From positions 44,177 through 108,176 of the forward strand of contig NZ_FMKA01000011.1 of assembly GCF_900096945.1 (NCBI RefSeq): a stretch of 64,000 nucleotides of DNA, given 5' to 3'. The position numbers and the translations under genes were made by a program. Positions 1 through 8,146 of the stretch are shown piece after piece; the first letter of the stretch is position 1, and each line of letters opens with the position of its first letter. The notes beneath the pieces were generated by a model that was given only the letters and a program-made list of their open reading frames with translations, had not been told where the DNA came from and did no database searches. This DNA is from Anaerobium acetethylicum. GTDB taxonomy: Bacteria; Bacillota; Clostridia; Lachnospirales; Lachnospiraceae.

Positions 1-1
1 G

Positions 2-538
2 CACAACCCTGTCGACCGCTGCTACCGCTGCAAGAAGCTGCTCTTCCAGACTCTGCTGGCATATGCGGAACAGGAAGGCTGCGGCTATGTCATAGACGGC
101 AGCAACTTCGATGACCTGAATGCCTACAGGCCTGGCATGAAGGCACTCAAAGAACTCGGCATACACAGCCCCCTGCTGGAGCTTGCAGTCACCAAAGCTC
201 AGATCAGGTCTCTTTCCGCCGTACTTGGGATTCCTGCCCATGACAAGCCTGCTGCTCCCTGTCTCGCCACAAGGCTCCCCTACGGAACCAGACTTGATTT
301 TGAACTTCTGGAACGACTGGACCAGGGCGAGAAGTTCATCCGGGCTCTCGGCTTCTACAACGTACGCCTGAGACAGCACGGCGAAATTACCCGTATCGAA
401 ATCGACAGGAAGGATTTCTCCGTGTTTATGGAATCCGCCGAAACCGTTACCGGGAGGCTGAAGGAACTCGGATTTTCATACATCACCCTTGACCTTGAAG
501 GATTCCGGTCAGGAAGCATGGATATTCACGTAGTCTGA
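2..538 (+). CDS. larE: LarE, ATP-dependent sacrificial sulfur transferase (5' truncated by window)
   Basis: Only the C-terminal 178 residues are visible; the reading frame is open to the window edge. LarE adenylates and sulfurates the pyridinium dicarboxylate precursor of the nickel-pincer nucleotide cofactor used by LarA-type racemases. Visible family motifs are an N-P-x-D-R-C-Y-x-C-K stretch right at the window start and P-A-A-P-C-L-A-T-R-x-P-Y-G in the middle, whose Cys lies where LarE enzymes carry the sulfur-donor or cluster-binding cysteine. The larB and nickel transporter genes lie 1.3-5.4 kb away on the other strand, which supports the assignment. A bidirectional terminator follows. 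Identification is by recalled motifs, with good confidence. Confidence 0.88.
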   Translation, partial: HNPVDRCYRCKKLLFQTLLAYAEQEGCGYVIDGSNFDDLNAYRPGMKALKELGIHSPLLELAVTKAQIRSLSAVLGIPAHDKPAAPCLATRLPYGTRLDFELLERLDQGEKFIRALGFYNVRLRQHGEITRIEIDRKDFSVFMESAETVTGRLKELGFSYITLDLEGFRSGSMDIHVV

Positions 539-611
539 TTTTGCGTCTATTCTGAATGATATCCTTCCTAGCCAGACTAAATACACAAATGAAGTTTCCT
601 GCAAACTCATT

Positions 612-656
612 AAAAATACCCCGCTTCTTCCTATCGAAAAGAAGCGGGGTATTTTT
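612..656. terminator. bidirectional rho-independent terminator
   Basis: An 18-bp perfect stem (612-629 with 639-656), rich in G/C in the middle and A/T at the ends, gives a U-tract in both directions. It sits between the convergent larE and the gene at 655-1314. The last T residues overlap the stop codon of the minus-strand gene. Confidence 0.93.
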
Positions 657-1314
657 ACTGTCCCAATGCGAAATATGCCGGAAGGAAAAGAAAATTCTCT
701 CCTTTTGAACCCCGAAGCGGAACAAAATGGTCTTCAGGCACGACATCCAGCCATGCCTTGATCGCTTTTGACTCCCTGCTCAGGTCTCTTTGGACATTTA
801 TAAGCGTCTTCGGTTCTTCAAAGTACGAAAAGAGAATGTCCTCATGCAGGGCGATCGACTGGTACTTATCTCCGGCCAGAAGCCCTTCTTTTATGATTGC
901 AACATGGTGATAGACATATTCGAACATGTTCTCCTCTTTCAGATATGCGATGCGTCCTCTCCTGCATTCCGGGCTGACCGGACGCCTCCAGTCCTCTTCG
1001 CTTTCCGGAATCGCATGATAAAAGACCTGATACATCCTGGCCCAGTCAGACAGTCCCGACTTTTCCGGCCATTTTTCGAGCAGTCCATGCATCGGTTCCA
1101 TAAATTCCTCCGTCCTGACTTCCTCTCCGACAGCCTCAAAATACAGAAACAGCATACCCCCATGATAATACAGCGCCGCAGTCATGAGCCTTCCTTCGGC
1201 AATCATCCTTTCGGCATTCTTTCTGCACTTGTCCAGAGTTTCATCCAGTTCTTGTCCTGCAAAGTTGTTTTTCAGCTGTCCCCGATAATGGCAGCGGTAG
1301 ATGTTACGATTCAT
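655..1314 (-). CDS. hypothetical protein, possible tandem RhaM-like (dimeric alpha-beta barrel) fold
   Basis: 219 residues with a good SD (GGGAGG) 8 nt before ATG. No confident family assignment. Two segments look alike and resemble the core of L-rhamnose mutarotase-like proteins: one around residues 45-62 (A-L-Y-Y-H-G-G-M-L-F-L-Y-F-E) and one around 152-168 (Y-Q-S-I-A-L-H-E-D-I-L-F-S-Y-F-E). Each pairs a strand with an F-x-Y-F-E end, so the protein may be an internal duplication of that fold. This is inference from pattern only. It has no signal peptide or membrane segment. It lies alone between larE and a small gene, so a link to the lar pathway is possible but unproven. Confidence 0.75.
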   Translation of the reverse strand: MNRNIYRCHYRGQLKNNFAGQELDETLDKCRKNAERMIAEGRLMTAALYYHGGMLFLYFEAVGEEVRTEEFMEPMHGLLEKWPEKSGLSDWARMYQVFYHAIPESEEDWRRPVSPECRRGRIAYLKEENMFEYVYHHVAIIKEGLLAGDKYQSIALHEDILFSYFEEPKTLINVQRDLSRESKAIKAWLDVVPEDHFVPLRGSKGENFLFLPAYFALGQ

Positions 1315-1435
1315 TTCTATTTCCTCCCTGCAGATATTTCTTCAAACGGTATCTTTTCACCTATTTTATCATATTTCATCATTTCCGCTATGCAATCCCT
1401 GAATCCAGTCAATCATTGCCGTATTTTGTTCAACA

Positions 1436-1468
1436 AAAGATGGTATAGCGCAAAGCCATACCATCTTT
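1436..1468 (-). terminator. terminator after the 67-residue gene
   Basis: An 11-bp perfect stem (1436-1446 with 1458-1468) with an 11-nt loop, followed on the minus strand by a T-rich run. It lies 47 bp past the stop of the gene at 1516-1719. Confidence 0.75.
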
Positions 1469-1515
1469 CCTTTTGTTCCATTTCCATAGGAATGGCTCTA
1501 TGCCGTCCATTCCTC

Positions 1516-1719
1516 TCAGTCATTCGGAATATCCTTGCGATCGCTGTACAGATCCCTTCCCAGAACCTCATCCTCTTCTCTTCCGTCCGGATAAACATCT
1601 TCCGCACTGTGATACTCACCTGCCAGATTTTCGAGTTCCTCCACTGTCATATCCTCACGAAACCTTGGATCTCCACTGCTGTTGCTGCTGATGATTTTTT
1701 TAAGTTCATGCTTGTTCAT
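1516..1719 (-). CDS. small hypothetical acidic protein (67 aa)
   Basis: A 67-residue, strongly charged protein rich in Glu and Asp with no membrane segment, cysteine or recognised motif. The start is well supported: a GGAGGAGG-type SD lies 8 nt before ATG, and a sigma-A type promoter overlaps the 3' end of larO. It has its own terminator, so it is probably a separate transcript rather than the tail of the nickel operon. Function unknown. Confidence 0.75.
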   Translation of the reverse strand: MNKHELKKIISSNSSGDPRFREDMTVEELENLAGEYHSAEDVYPDGREEDEVLGRDLYSDRKDIPND

Positions 1720-1798
1720 GGCAAGACCTCCTCCTTCTCTTCATCACCTGGATTGGCGTCTAAGCAGGCAAGTAAAATCAACTTGTGTAACTGCATCT

Positions 1799-1831
1799 TA
1801 ATCATAATCATAATCATAATCGTAATCGTTA
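1799..1831. repeat. hexanucleotide tandem repeat in a 5' leader
   Basis: About five imperfect tandem copies of ATCATA/ATAATC (GATTAT on the minus strand). They lie just downstream of the predicted -10 box of the promoter at 1837-1865, in the first transcribed bases of the gene at 1516-1719. Confidence 0.85.
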
Positions 1832-1836
1832 CCTGA

Positions 1837-1865
1837 ATTATACCAAATCGAAGGCGTTTATTCAA
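1837..1865 (-). promoter_or_regulatory. sigma-A type promoter for the 67-residue gene
   Basis: TTGAAT (1860-1865) and TATAAT (1837-1842) separated by 17 bp. The -35 box overlaps the last codons of larO. Confidence 0.65.
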
Positions 1866-2583
1866 TGCCCTGCATGCAGAACGGAAGTTCTAGTCCAGCC
1901 GCATCCATCAGCTTTTCATCAGCCAGTATCTCTCTGGCTCTTCCCTCGGCGAACACGGCGCCGTCCTTCAGGACCAGAACACGGTCGCAGATTTCAAGGG
2001 CCATATCCAGATCATGGGTGGCAATCAGTTTCGTCACCTCCAGCCCCTTCAGGAAATTCATCAGTTTTCTCCGAGTCTTGGGATCCAGGAAGGAGGTCGG
2101 CTCGTCAAAGAGCACAAGGGAAGGCTCCATGACAAGAATCGATGCCAGTGCGGCGATCCTTTTCTCACCTCCGGACAGCTTGTGGGAGTGGGACTGGAGC
2201 AGCTTCTCTATGCCAAGAACACCTGCGATGCCGGATATCTTCTCCCTAACCGTTTCCTCGCTGTCTCCATAATTTCTGAGGCCAAAGGCGATATCGTCAT
2301 ACACATTTGACATGAAGAGCTGATCATCCGGATTCTGGAATACAACCCCGGCACGCCTCCTGATTTCAGACAGGTTCTTTTTACAGACCTCAGTTCCCTC
2401 CACAAGAATCCTTCCCTCTTCAGGAATCAGGATTCCGACGACGGACATGAGGAGCGTGGACTTTCCGGCACCGTTCGTTCCAACAATGCCCACTGTCTCG
2501 CCTTTTTCAATATGAAAATCCAGATGCTCAAGTACCTTGTGCCCATCCGGATATGTTACGCTGATGCTTTCTATTTTTAACAT
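1858..2583 (-). CDS. larO: LarO/CbiO-type ECF transporter ATPase (nickel)
   Basis: The ATP-binding subunit of an energy-coupling-factor metal transporter, 241 residues, a normal length. Walker A G-T-N-G-A-G-K-S-T is at 35-43, the signature L-S-G-G-E-K-R at 136-142, and Walker B L-V-L-F-D-E at 156-161. SD GGAGG precedes ATG. It is the last gene of the run DUF3842...larB-larMN-larQ-larO. The neighbouring lar genes indicate nickel rather than cobalt as the substrate; no cobalamin genes are nearby. The substrate is therefore inferred from context, while the ATPase call is certain. Confidence 0.9.
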   Translation of the reverse strand: MLKIESISVTYPDGHKVLEHLDFHIEKGETVGIVGTNGAGKSTLLMSVVGILIPEEGRILVEGTEVCKKNLSEIRRRAGVVFQNPDDQLFMSNVYDDIAFGLRNYGDSEETVREKISGIAGVLGIEKLLQSHSHKLSGGEKRIAALASILVMEPSLVLFDEPTSFLDPKTRRKLMNFLKGLEVTKLIATHDLDMALEICDRVLVLKDGAVFAEGRAREILADEKLMDAAGLELPFCMQGIE

Positions 2584-2631
2584 TACTATGCCTCCGTGAT
2601 TTTTCAGATCTTATTGCCGCCTGACCGCCTG

Positions 2632-3432
2632 TTACAGAAACAAGCTGCCTACCAGAGCGCTTACGTTTACAAATCGGAGCAGGAGAAAAAAGACCGAAGT
2701 GACCGTTATATAAGCCCATCCCTTTAACGAAATTTTTTCCCTGTCCGAATATGCAATCCGGCCTTCGTATCCCCTGCACTTCATTGCGTTATAAATCCGT
2801 TCCGACCTGTCGAAACTGCGGATGATCAGCTGCCCCAGGAAAGCCCCCATGTCCTTCATCCGGATTCCTTTTTCGTTTGGAGCCCGGAGCAGATAGGCAT
2901 GGCGCATGACCGACGCTTCCTCTGCAATGACGCCGATGTACCGGTAGGTCAGCATGATCTGGGTTACAATGACCGGCGGTACCCTGAGGCTCAGCATTCC
3001 GTATGCAAGGCCGTTCATATCCGTCGTGGCAATGAGGATCAGCACCGCAGTGACGCAAAGAGCCGTTTTCAGCATAATGGAAGCAAACGATACCATCCCC
3101 GCTGTCACGGCTATGCCTCCAAGGATAAATGCCGTTTCCCTGGAAAACATCAGATTTGAGATTCCTGCAAAAAGGCTGAAGGGCAGTGCTATCAGCAGCC
3201 TGCCCGCTATGGTCTTAAAGGGTATTTCTCCAAGGGCCATCACCACCGCCGGATAAAAGAAGCAGGGTATCAGCCTGCTCACCTGACCCTGTCCATAGGA
3301 AATGATGATGAGCAGATAGATTACAGTGGTTATGATTTTTACCGGAGCCTGCAATCTATGTATTATGGTATTCTTTTGCGCTGACAGTTCCAGCGCATTC
3401 ATCTGTGAAATCGAACTTTTTATATCCTGCAT
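2632..3432 (-). CDS. larQ: LarQ/CbiQ-type ECF transporter transmembrane subunit
   Basis: 266 residues, mostly hydrophobic, with about five or six membrane segments, matching the energy-coupling T component that joins the substrate-capture protein to the ATPase. The cytoplasmic coupling region includes R-S-F-D-R-S-E-R-I-Y-N-A-M-K-C-R-G-Y near residues 208-225, the A-x-x-x-R-G-type motif of CbiQ proteins. It lies between larMN and larO with short gaps, so all three are probably co-transcribed. The SD before its ATG is weak (AGCAGG). Confidence 0.88.
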   Translation of the reverse strand: MQDIKSSISQMNALELSAQKNTIIHRLQAPVKIITTVIYLLIIISYGQGQVSRLIPCFFYPAVVMALGEIPFKTIAGRLLIALPFSLFAGISNLMFSRETAFILGGIAVTAGMVSFASIMLKTALCVTAVLILIATTDMNGLAYGMLSLRVPPVIVTQIMLTYRYIGVIAEEASVMRHAYLLRAPNEKGIRMKDMGAFLGQLIIRSFDRSERIYNAMKCRGYEGRIAYSDREKISLKGWAYITVTSVFFLLLRFVNVSALVGSLFL

Positions 3433-3504
3433 AAACCTGCTCTTTTCTTTTTATAGTAACTGTTCCTGACTGAATCCCCAAAGTCACAGACCATGACGTT
3501 TTTC

Positions 3505-4545
3505 TTATGCCGCAGCCTCTGTGTTCCGTCTTTTTTTCAATCTGGAAATCAAAGCTCCCGTCAGCACCGCCGCAGCCATCGTCACCAGCCCTCCGGCAAT
3601 TCCTGATACGCTCGTTCCGACTGTTTCTGCAGCATCTCCGAACATGCTGTTTTCAGCGCTCTCTGCTTTGAATGCATAATCAGGCAAAAGGGCCGCCTTT
3701 TCCTGTATCCCTGCAATCATAGCATGGAGGCCTGAATCCCCTTCAAGCTCTGCTTCTCCCGTCACGCCTGCAATGGACCATTCCAGACCATCCGGATTTG
3801 CGGATGCATACGCTGAAAGGAATCCACCTGTCAGAACCGCTGCCAGCGACAGGATCACGAGCACTTTTTTAACCGGAATGCCGTTCACTGAAGAGTCCCT
3901 CATGGCGCTTTCCAGAATTTCACTGCGCATCTGATAGATGAAGCACAGTACCGCCGCGGTCACAAGCCCCTCAACTGCTCCAATTGCAAGATGTATCGGC
4001 TGCATAAGCGCCACAAAAGACAGGAAGGGCAGTTCCGTGATTCCGGAAGCCTGGGTCTGCAGCACTACAGCCAGGGATCCCACCTGCAGTCCGATCACGA
4101 CTGCCAAAACTGAAGCTGCTGTAATCCTTTTTTTCGTCATTGCCTTCCTTACAATCGGCCTGAAGATGAGGGGATATGCGACCAGGCACGGGAGAACCCC
4201 CATATTGAAAATATTACATCCAAGAGCCAGGAGCCCCCCGTCCGCAAAGAAGAGGCACTGGATCAGGAGCACCGAAGCAATCGTAATCAGGGCATGGTAC
4301 GGTCCCAACAGGGCCGCAAGCAGTATTCCTCCCCCAATATGTCCACTGGATCCCGTGACAGGGATCGTGAAGTTGATCATCTGGGCCGCGAACACGAATG
4401 CGCCCATAACCCCCATCATGGGGATCTTCTTTTCATCCATTTCAAATTTCGTTATTTTTCTGATGCTGTGCCCAATAGCGCCTGCCGAAGCGGCAGTCAT
4501 GGTAACACCCACTGTTGCTGATAACAAAGCGTCTGACATATGCAT
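3505..4545 (-). CDS. larMN: LarMN: CbiM/NikM substrate-capture protein fused to a CbiN/NikN-like domain
   Basis: 346 residues, longer than a plain CbiM (about 220-250). The N terminus Met-His-Met supplies the His2 that chelates Ni2+ or Co2+ in NikM/CbiM proteins. G-S-S-G-H-I-G-G-G at 65-73 matches the family G-x-S-G-H motif. Around residue 225 a second part begins, with a membrane segment, then P-D-G-L-E-W-S at 251-257 (hallmark of NikN/CbiN small subunits), and a final membrane helix near 320. This is a natural M-N fusion of the kind seen in LarMN. SD AGGAGG precedes the start. Nickel is inferred from the lar neighbours. Confidence 0.9.
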   Translation of the reverse strand: MHMSDALLSATVGVTMTAASAGAIGHSIRKITKFEMDEKKIPMMGVMGAFVFAAQMINFTIPVTGSSGHIGGGILLAALLGPYHALITIASVLLIQCLFFADGGLLALGCNIFNMGVLPCLVAYPLIFRPIVRKAMTKKRITAASVLAVVIGLQVGSLAVVLQTQASGITELPFLSFVALMQPIHLAIGAVEGLVTAAVLCFIYQMRSEILESAMRDSSVNGIPVKKVLVILSLAAVLTGGFLSAYASANPDGLEWSIAGVTGEAELEGDSGLHAMIAGIQEKAALLPDYAFKAESAENSMFGDAAETVGTSVSGIAGGLVTMAAAVLTGALISRLKKRRNTEAAA

Positions 4546-4572
4546 AATCTGTCTTCCTCCTGATTCTATAAT

Positions 4573-5448
4573 TTAAAGGCCGCCGGCCTTCCCGATTCTG
4601 CGGGCCGGTTCTATCTGTATCCGCACTTCCCTGATGCCCGTTTCCCTTCCTTCAGCCCTGTCTGGTTCGTTCTGACCAGCTTCGGCCTTTTCGCCTCCGG
4701 CAGCAAGCCTGTTGATCTGGGTAGCCATATATCCAGCCCCGAAACCGTTGTCGATATTGACCACGGCAAGGCCCTCTGCACAGGAGTTCAGCATGGTCAG
4801 CAGAGCCGATACGCCCTGGAAATTAGCTCCGTATCCGATCGATGTGGGCACCGCAATTACCGGCTTATCCACCAACCCGGCGATGACTCCTCCAAGGGCG
4901 CCCTCCATGCCTGCGACTGCAACCACGCAGTTCGCTTTCCTGATTTCCTCAACCTTTGAGAGCAGCCTATGGATGCCTGCTACGCCTACATCATAAATCC
5001 TCACCACGTTGCTTCCGAAAAATTCAGCAGTCTGTGCTGCTTCCTCGGCAACCGGGATATCTGAAGTTCCGCCTGTACATACAGCCACGCATCCTTCCCT
5101 GCTCCTCTCTTTTTCCTGTTCATTCCGGTGAACCGAAAGAATGCGGGAAAGCGGATCATATTTCACCATTGGAAGGATTTCCTTCACCTTCGTGTACTGG
5201 TCCCAGCTGGCTCTTGTACCCAGGACATCAGTGCCGTGGTCGTAAAAATTCTGAAAGATCCCCTTCAGGTGTTCGTCGGATTTTCCGGAACAGTAGACCA
5301 CTTCTCCGAATCCTGAGCGCAGTGTCCTGTGATGGTCCAGTTTCGCAAATCCCAGATCTTCGTATGGGAGTTTCTTCAGTATTTCGGCTGCATGATCGAT
5401 TCCTATTTCATTGTTCTTTACCTGATTTAAAAGTTTGTATACGTCCAT
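4573..5448 (-). CDS. larB: LarB, nicotinic acid adenine dinucleotide carboxylase/hydrolase
   Basis: LarB carboxylates the pyridinium ring of NaAD and hydrolyses it, the first step of nickel-pincer cofactor synthesis. The C-terminal half is PurE-like, with G-G-T-S-D-I-P at 126-132 and later A-G-M-E-G-A-L and P-T-S-I-G-Y-G. I chose the ATG at 5448 because it has AGGAGG 8 nt upstream; the frame stays open 18 codons further up, but that stretch has no SD. The last roughly 45 residues form a charged tail (Glu/Arg-rich) beyond the usual family end near G-Y-M-A-T-Q-I-N-R-L. It is immediately upstream of larMN. Confidence 0.93.
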   Translation of the reverse strand: MDVYKLLNQVKNNEIGIDHAAEILKKLPYEDLGFAKLDHHRTLRSGFGEVVYCSGKSDEHLKGIFQNFYDHGTDVLGTRASWDQYTKVKEILPMVKYDPLSRILSVHRNEQEKERSREGCVAVCTGGTSDIPVAEEAAQTAEFFGSNVVRIYDVGVAGIHRLLSKVEEIRKANCVVAVAGMEGALGGVIAGLVDKPVIAVPTSIGYGANFQGVSALLTMLNSCAEGLAVVNIDNGFGAGYMATQINRLAAGGEKAEAGQNEPDRAEGRETGIREVRIQIEPARRIGKAGGL

Positions 5449-5506
5449 GGTTTTCCTCCTGATTTCTTTCATTTTTCCGCTTCCACAAGACAGGCTGCAC
5501 ATTATT

Positions 5507-5647
5507 GTGCCAAAAGCCAGCTTGTAACGTTCGGCTTAGTCAATTTGCACATTCGCCCTCTATCACGCAGTGATTAAAAACATGAATTGATGAGCAGCTT
5601 TTAATCAAAAAAATCACCAAGAAACAGCCCTTCCGATATTAGAGGGC
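5507..5647. repeat. dispersed palindromic intergenic element, copy 1 (degenerate)
   Basis: Bases 5507-5590 match 15523-15605 closely, including the shared core CGGCTTAGTCAATTTGCAC (one base differs) and CCCTCTATCAC. Inside it are inverted segments: TGATTAAAA with TTTTAATCA, and GCCCTCTA (5555-5562) with TAGAGGGC (5640-5647). It occupies most of the roughly 400-bp gap between larB and the DUF3842 gene. I see no gene in the remainder, 5648-5847. Confidence 0.8.
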
Positions 5648-5847
5648 ATGAATCTTCGTGATTCCAGTTCTTTCGATATGCAAAGTGATACTTTGATTTG
5701 TGCGCCCCTGCAAGTGCCTGAAAGGCAATATCCTTATCCAGGGGGTATATCCGCTGCCGTTCCTTCGTCTGCCAACTTCATGATGGCGGTTGATTCATGG
5801 CTTTGAATGATTGATTCATTTTTGTGGTTATCCTTGCCAATTATACG

Positions 5848-6291
5848 CTATTGGTCAAGATTTTGATTGAGATATTCCATTACCAGATTAATGCCGTAAT
5901 CGATATAGGTGTCCACTGTTCCCTCCAGGTCGGCTGCGATGGTTATGCCGCACCTGTTCATGGGTATGAGTATCTTCTGGGCATCGCATGAGCTTACAGC
6001 AAATGCCATGGCGGGAGTAAGTTCCCCCAGCATCGAATTTGCAGCAACTATCGCCATTGGCCCCAGTATAATATCGGACTGTTTCGTGGTCCTGACGATT
6101 GCATTCTGCCCCGTCGCACCAATGTCAGCTCCTGACTTGATCATGTTATTTGTCGCTGTGGAATTTGTTCCAAGGGCGCAGATGACGACACCGCTGTCTT
6201 TCGGAATCTGCTTCCTGAGCTTTCCGACGATGCTCCTGCCTATTCCTCCACCCTGTCCGTCAATGACTGATATCCAGATTTCTTTTGCCAT
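5848..6291 (-). CDS. DUF3842 family protein linked to lar genes
   Basis: 147 residues recognised as DUF3842 from I-D-G-Q-G-G-G-I-G at 10-18, a glycine-rich nucleotide-binding type loop after the first strand, then A-T-G-Q-N-A-I-V, A-N-S-M-L-G-E-L-T-P and an invariant-looking N-R-C-G-I motif. It has no signal peptide or membrane segments, so it is cytoplasmic. SD AGGAG precedes ATG. The biochemical role of the family is not known to me. It is transcribed toward larB but separated by a 399-bp gap holding a palindromic repeat, so co-transcription is uncertain. The position suggests a role in nickel or nickel-pincer metabolism. Confidence 0.85.
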   Translation of the reverse strand: MAKEIWISVIDGQGGGIGRSIVGKLRKQIPKDSGVVICALGTNSTATNNMIKSGADIGATGQNAIVRTTKQSDIILGPMAIVAANSMLGELTPAMAFAVSSCDAQKILIPMNRCGITIAADLEGTVDTYIDYGINLVMEYLNQNLDQ

Positions 6292-6431
6292 TATTCTGAT
6301 CTCCTAAACTACTCTGCACCCTTCATGAGTGCAACAGACATAGTTGCTGCCTTGCCCTGCGGCCAGACAGTTGTATGTTTTCTATAATGAATTCTACCAC
6401 AGGCAGATCGTAAATGCCACCCCGTTTTAGC

Positions 6432-6443
6432 GCAAACGTTTGC
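6432..6443. promoter_or_regulatory. LacI/GalR-type palindromic operator or cre-like site
   Basis: The perfect palindrome GCAAACGTTTGC has the central CG and arms expected of LacI-family operators (PurR, CcpA/cre-like). It lies 140 bp upstream of the DUF3842 start and 190 bp beyond the end of the sugar ABC operon, so DUF3842/lar is the likelier target. The rest of 6292-6634 holds no gene. Confidence 0.5.
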
Positions 6444-6563
6444 TTTATTTTCGTTGTTTTTGCTCTGTTTTTTTCATACGCATTTTCCTGGTTTTAATAA
6501 ATTTCGCAATAAAACAGAAGGCTCATTTTTCTGTTGGAGGATAGACTTTATGAACATACGAAA

Positions 6564-6593
6564 CAGAAACCCTCCATAAAAGGAAGGCTTCTG
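6564..6593 (-). terminator. probable terminator of the CUT1 sugar operon
   Basis: A 12-bp stem with two G-U pairs (6564-6575 with 6582-6593) and a 6-nt loop, 41 bp past the stop of the binding-protein gene. The following T-run on the minus strand is short. Confidence 0.6.
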
Positions 6594-6634
6594 CTTCAAT
6601 AATCACCTTATTTCTTTATAAGAACCCCTTTACA

Positions 6635-8146
6635 TTATCTGGCTTCATACATTTCAGCCGTATAATTCTTCATGGCGTCCCAGTTGTCAAATTCAAAATC
6701 ATCAAGGGAAACTGCCGCACCGCCATCAGCTACGGCTTTGACTGCTCGTTCCCATTCAGCCTGGGTCTTGTCTGACAGAGTCGCAATCTCTGCTTTGTAG
6801 TCGACGCTCTGAGCCAGCACGCCCTGAACGATCTGTCCTAAACTTGGAGTGATCGCCTGTACTTCTGCGTATACTTTTGCTGTATCCGGATTCGCAACGA
6901 TTGGATCCGGAGCAAGTGCTGCTGCTTCTTTGTTTAATTTATAGTAATCTAACATCACTTCATCTGTCATGTATTCAGCATTCACTGCATCGATAACCGA
7001 TACGAATCCGCCATCTTCAACCAGGCCTGACTGATAGTCTTCTGAATATAATGCCATTAAATATTTTGCAGCCACATCAGGATGTTCGCAGTCTGCTGAG
7101 ATGCCCATCCATGCCTGTGCTCCCACATATGGCAGTTTTCCCTTTGCTCCGTCATCCGGAGTAGGAAGGGCCATTACGCCGAAATCAAGATCCGGATTTT
7201 CATTTCTCCAGGTAGATATGCACCATGCACCCTGCACGATGAACGCTGCCTGATTTTGAGCAAAAAGAGCACGAGCTTCAGGAGCCTTTAATGTAGATGA
7301 GTTCGGATGGAAACTTCCATCTTTCACCAGACCGTTGTAGAAGTCCATTGCTTTTACCATGGCTTCCGAATTCATTGTATTCTTTCCATCCACCAGCATA
7401 ATCTGTGAGATGTCGCTTGTCTTTCCGCCTGCCAGGCTTGCTAACGAACGCACAAAGAGCTCAAGACGGTTTACCTGTGCGCCGCTGTCGATTATACCGA
7501 AGTACTGTCCGTTTCCGGCTTTTGTTATCTTTTCGCATACTTCCTTGAATTCACTCCATGTTTTTGGAAGTTTATCTTCTGAAATTCCAGCCTGCTCTAA
7601 AACGCCTTTGTTATAGAACATCAGAGTATTGATGATGTTTGCAGCTTCAGGAAGCGTATATACTTCTCCGTTCAGAGTCGTGATTCCTTCATTTAAAGAT
7701 CCTTCTGAAAAGCTTGCAAGGAAATCATCGGTCACGTAGCTGTTCATTGGCTGATACCAGTTTTCTTCGACTGCAGTGCTTAATTTCACTCCGCCTGGAA
7801 GCGGGAATAAGTCAGGTGCATTTCCCGCTTTGATTGCCGATACGACTGTTTCCGTAAACTGGTCCGCTGTTAAAACAGTATACTCGATTGTTACGTTCGG
7901 ATTTTCTTCCATGAATTTCTGATGAAAAGCTTCACGTCTCACTTTTGTACTGTCGCTCCAGTCTACTATTTTCAACGTAACCTTCTCATCTTTTCCAGTT
8001 TCCACCACTTCATTTGCTGTTTCTTCTTTTGCTGTCTCTTCCGTTTTGCTGTCTTCTTTACTGCTTACGTTAACGCCACAGCCTGCCACTGATAAGCCCA
8101 TAACGAAAGCCAGCAGAAGTGCTGCTGCTTTTTTTGTTTTTCTCAT
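6635..8146 (-). CDS. CUT1-family sugar ABC transporter substrate-binding lipoprotein
   Basis: 503 residues. The lipoprotein signal peptide has a basic start, a hydrophobic core and a lipobox L-S-V-A-G-C with Cys at 23, followed by a Ser/Glu/Thr-rich linker, the usual layout of Gram-positive extracytoplasmic solute-binding proteins (family 1, MalE-like). SD GGAGG is present. It is the last gene of a three-gene operon behind the two permeases; the ATPase is absent and is presumably a shared MsmX-type protein encoded elsewhere. The substrate is unknown, but the divergent DUF4838 glycosidase-like gene suggests an oligosaccharide, perhaps one containing amino sugars or uronic acids. Confidence 0.9.
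   Translation of the reverse strand: MRKTKKAAALLLAFVMGLSVAGCGVNVSSKEDSKTEETAKEETANEVVETGKDEKVTLKIVDWSDSTKVRREAFHQKFMEENPNVTIEYTVLTADQFTETVVSAIKAGNAPDLFPLPGGVKLSTAVEENWYQPMNSYVTDDFLASFSEGSLNEGITTLNGEVYTLPEAANIINTLMFYNKGVLEQAGISEDKLPKTWSEFKEVCEKITKAGNGQYFGIIDSGAQVNRLELFVRSLASLAGGKTSDISQIMLVDGKNTMNSEAMVKAMDFYNGLVKDGSFHPNSSTLKAPEARALFAQNQAAFIVQGAWCISTWRNENPDLDFGVMALPTPDDGAKGKLPYVGAQAWMGISADCEHPDVAAKYLMALYSEDYQSGLVEDGGFVSVIDAVNAEYMTDEVMLDYYKLNKEAAALAPDPIVANPDTAKVYAEVQAITPSLGQIVQGVLAQSVDYKAEIATLSDKTQAEWERAVKAVADGGAAVSLDDFEFDNWDAMKNYTAEMYEAR

Noticed and set aside
1799..1831. Short tandem repeats considered as a CRISPR array
   Set aside because: Six-base units with no spacers; no cas genes. No CRISPR array is seen anywhere in the window.
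790..1836. A 348-codon plus-strand open frame across two minus-strand genes
   Set aside because: It lies antisense to two genes with good SDs, has low-complexity Ile/Val runs from the hexamer repeat, and no SD of its own.
5648..5847. Possible metal riboswitch in the leader before larB
   Set aside because: The sequence is largely explained by the dispersed palindrome; no NiCo-riboswitch-like core was recognised.
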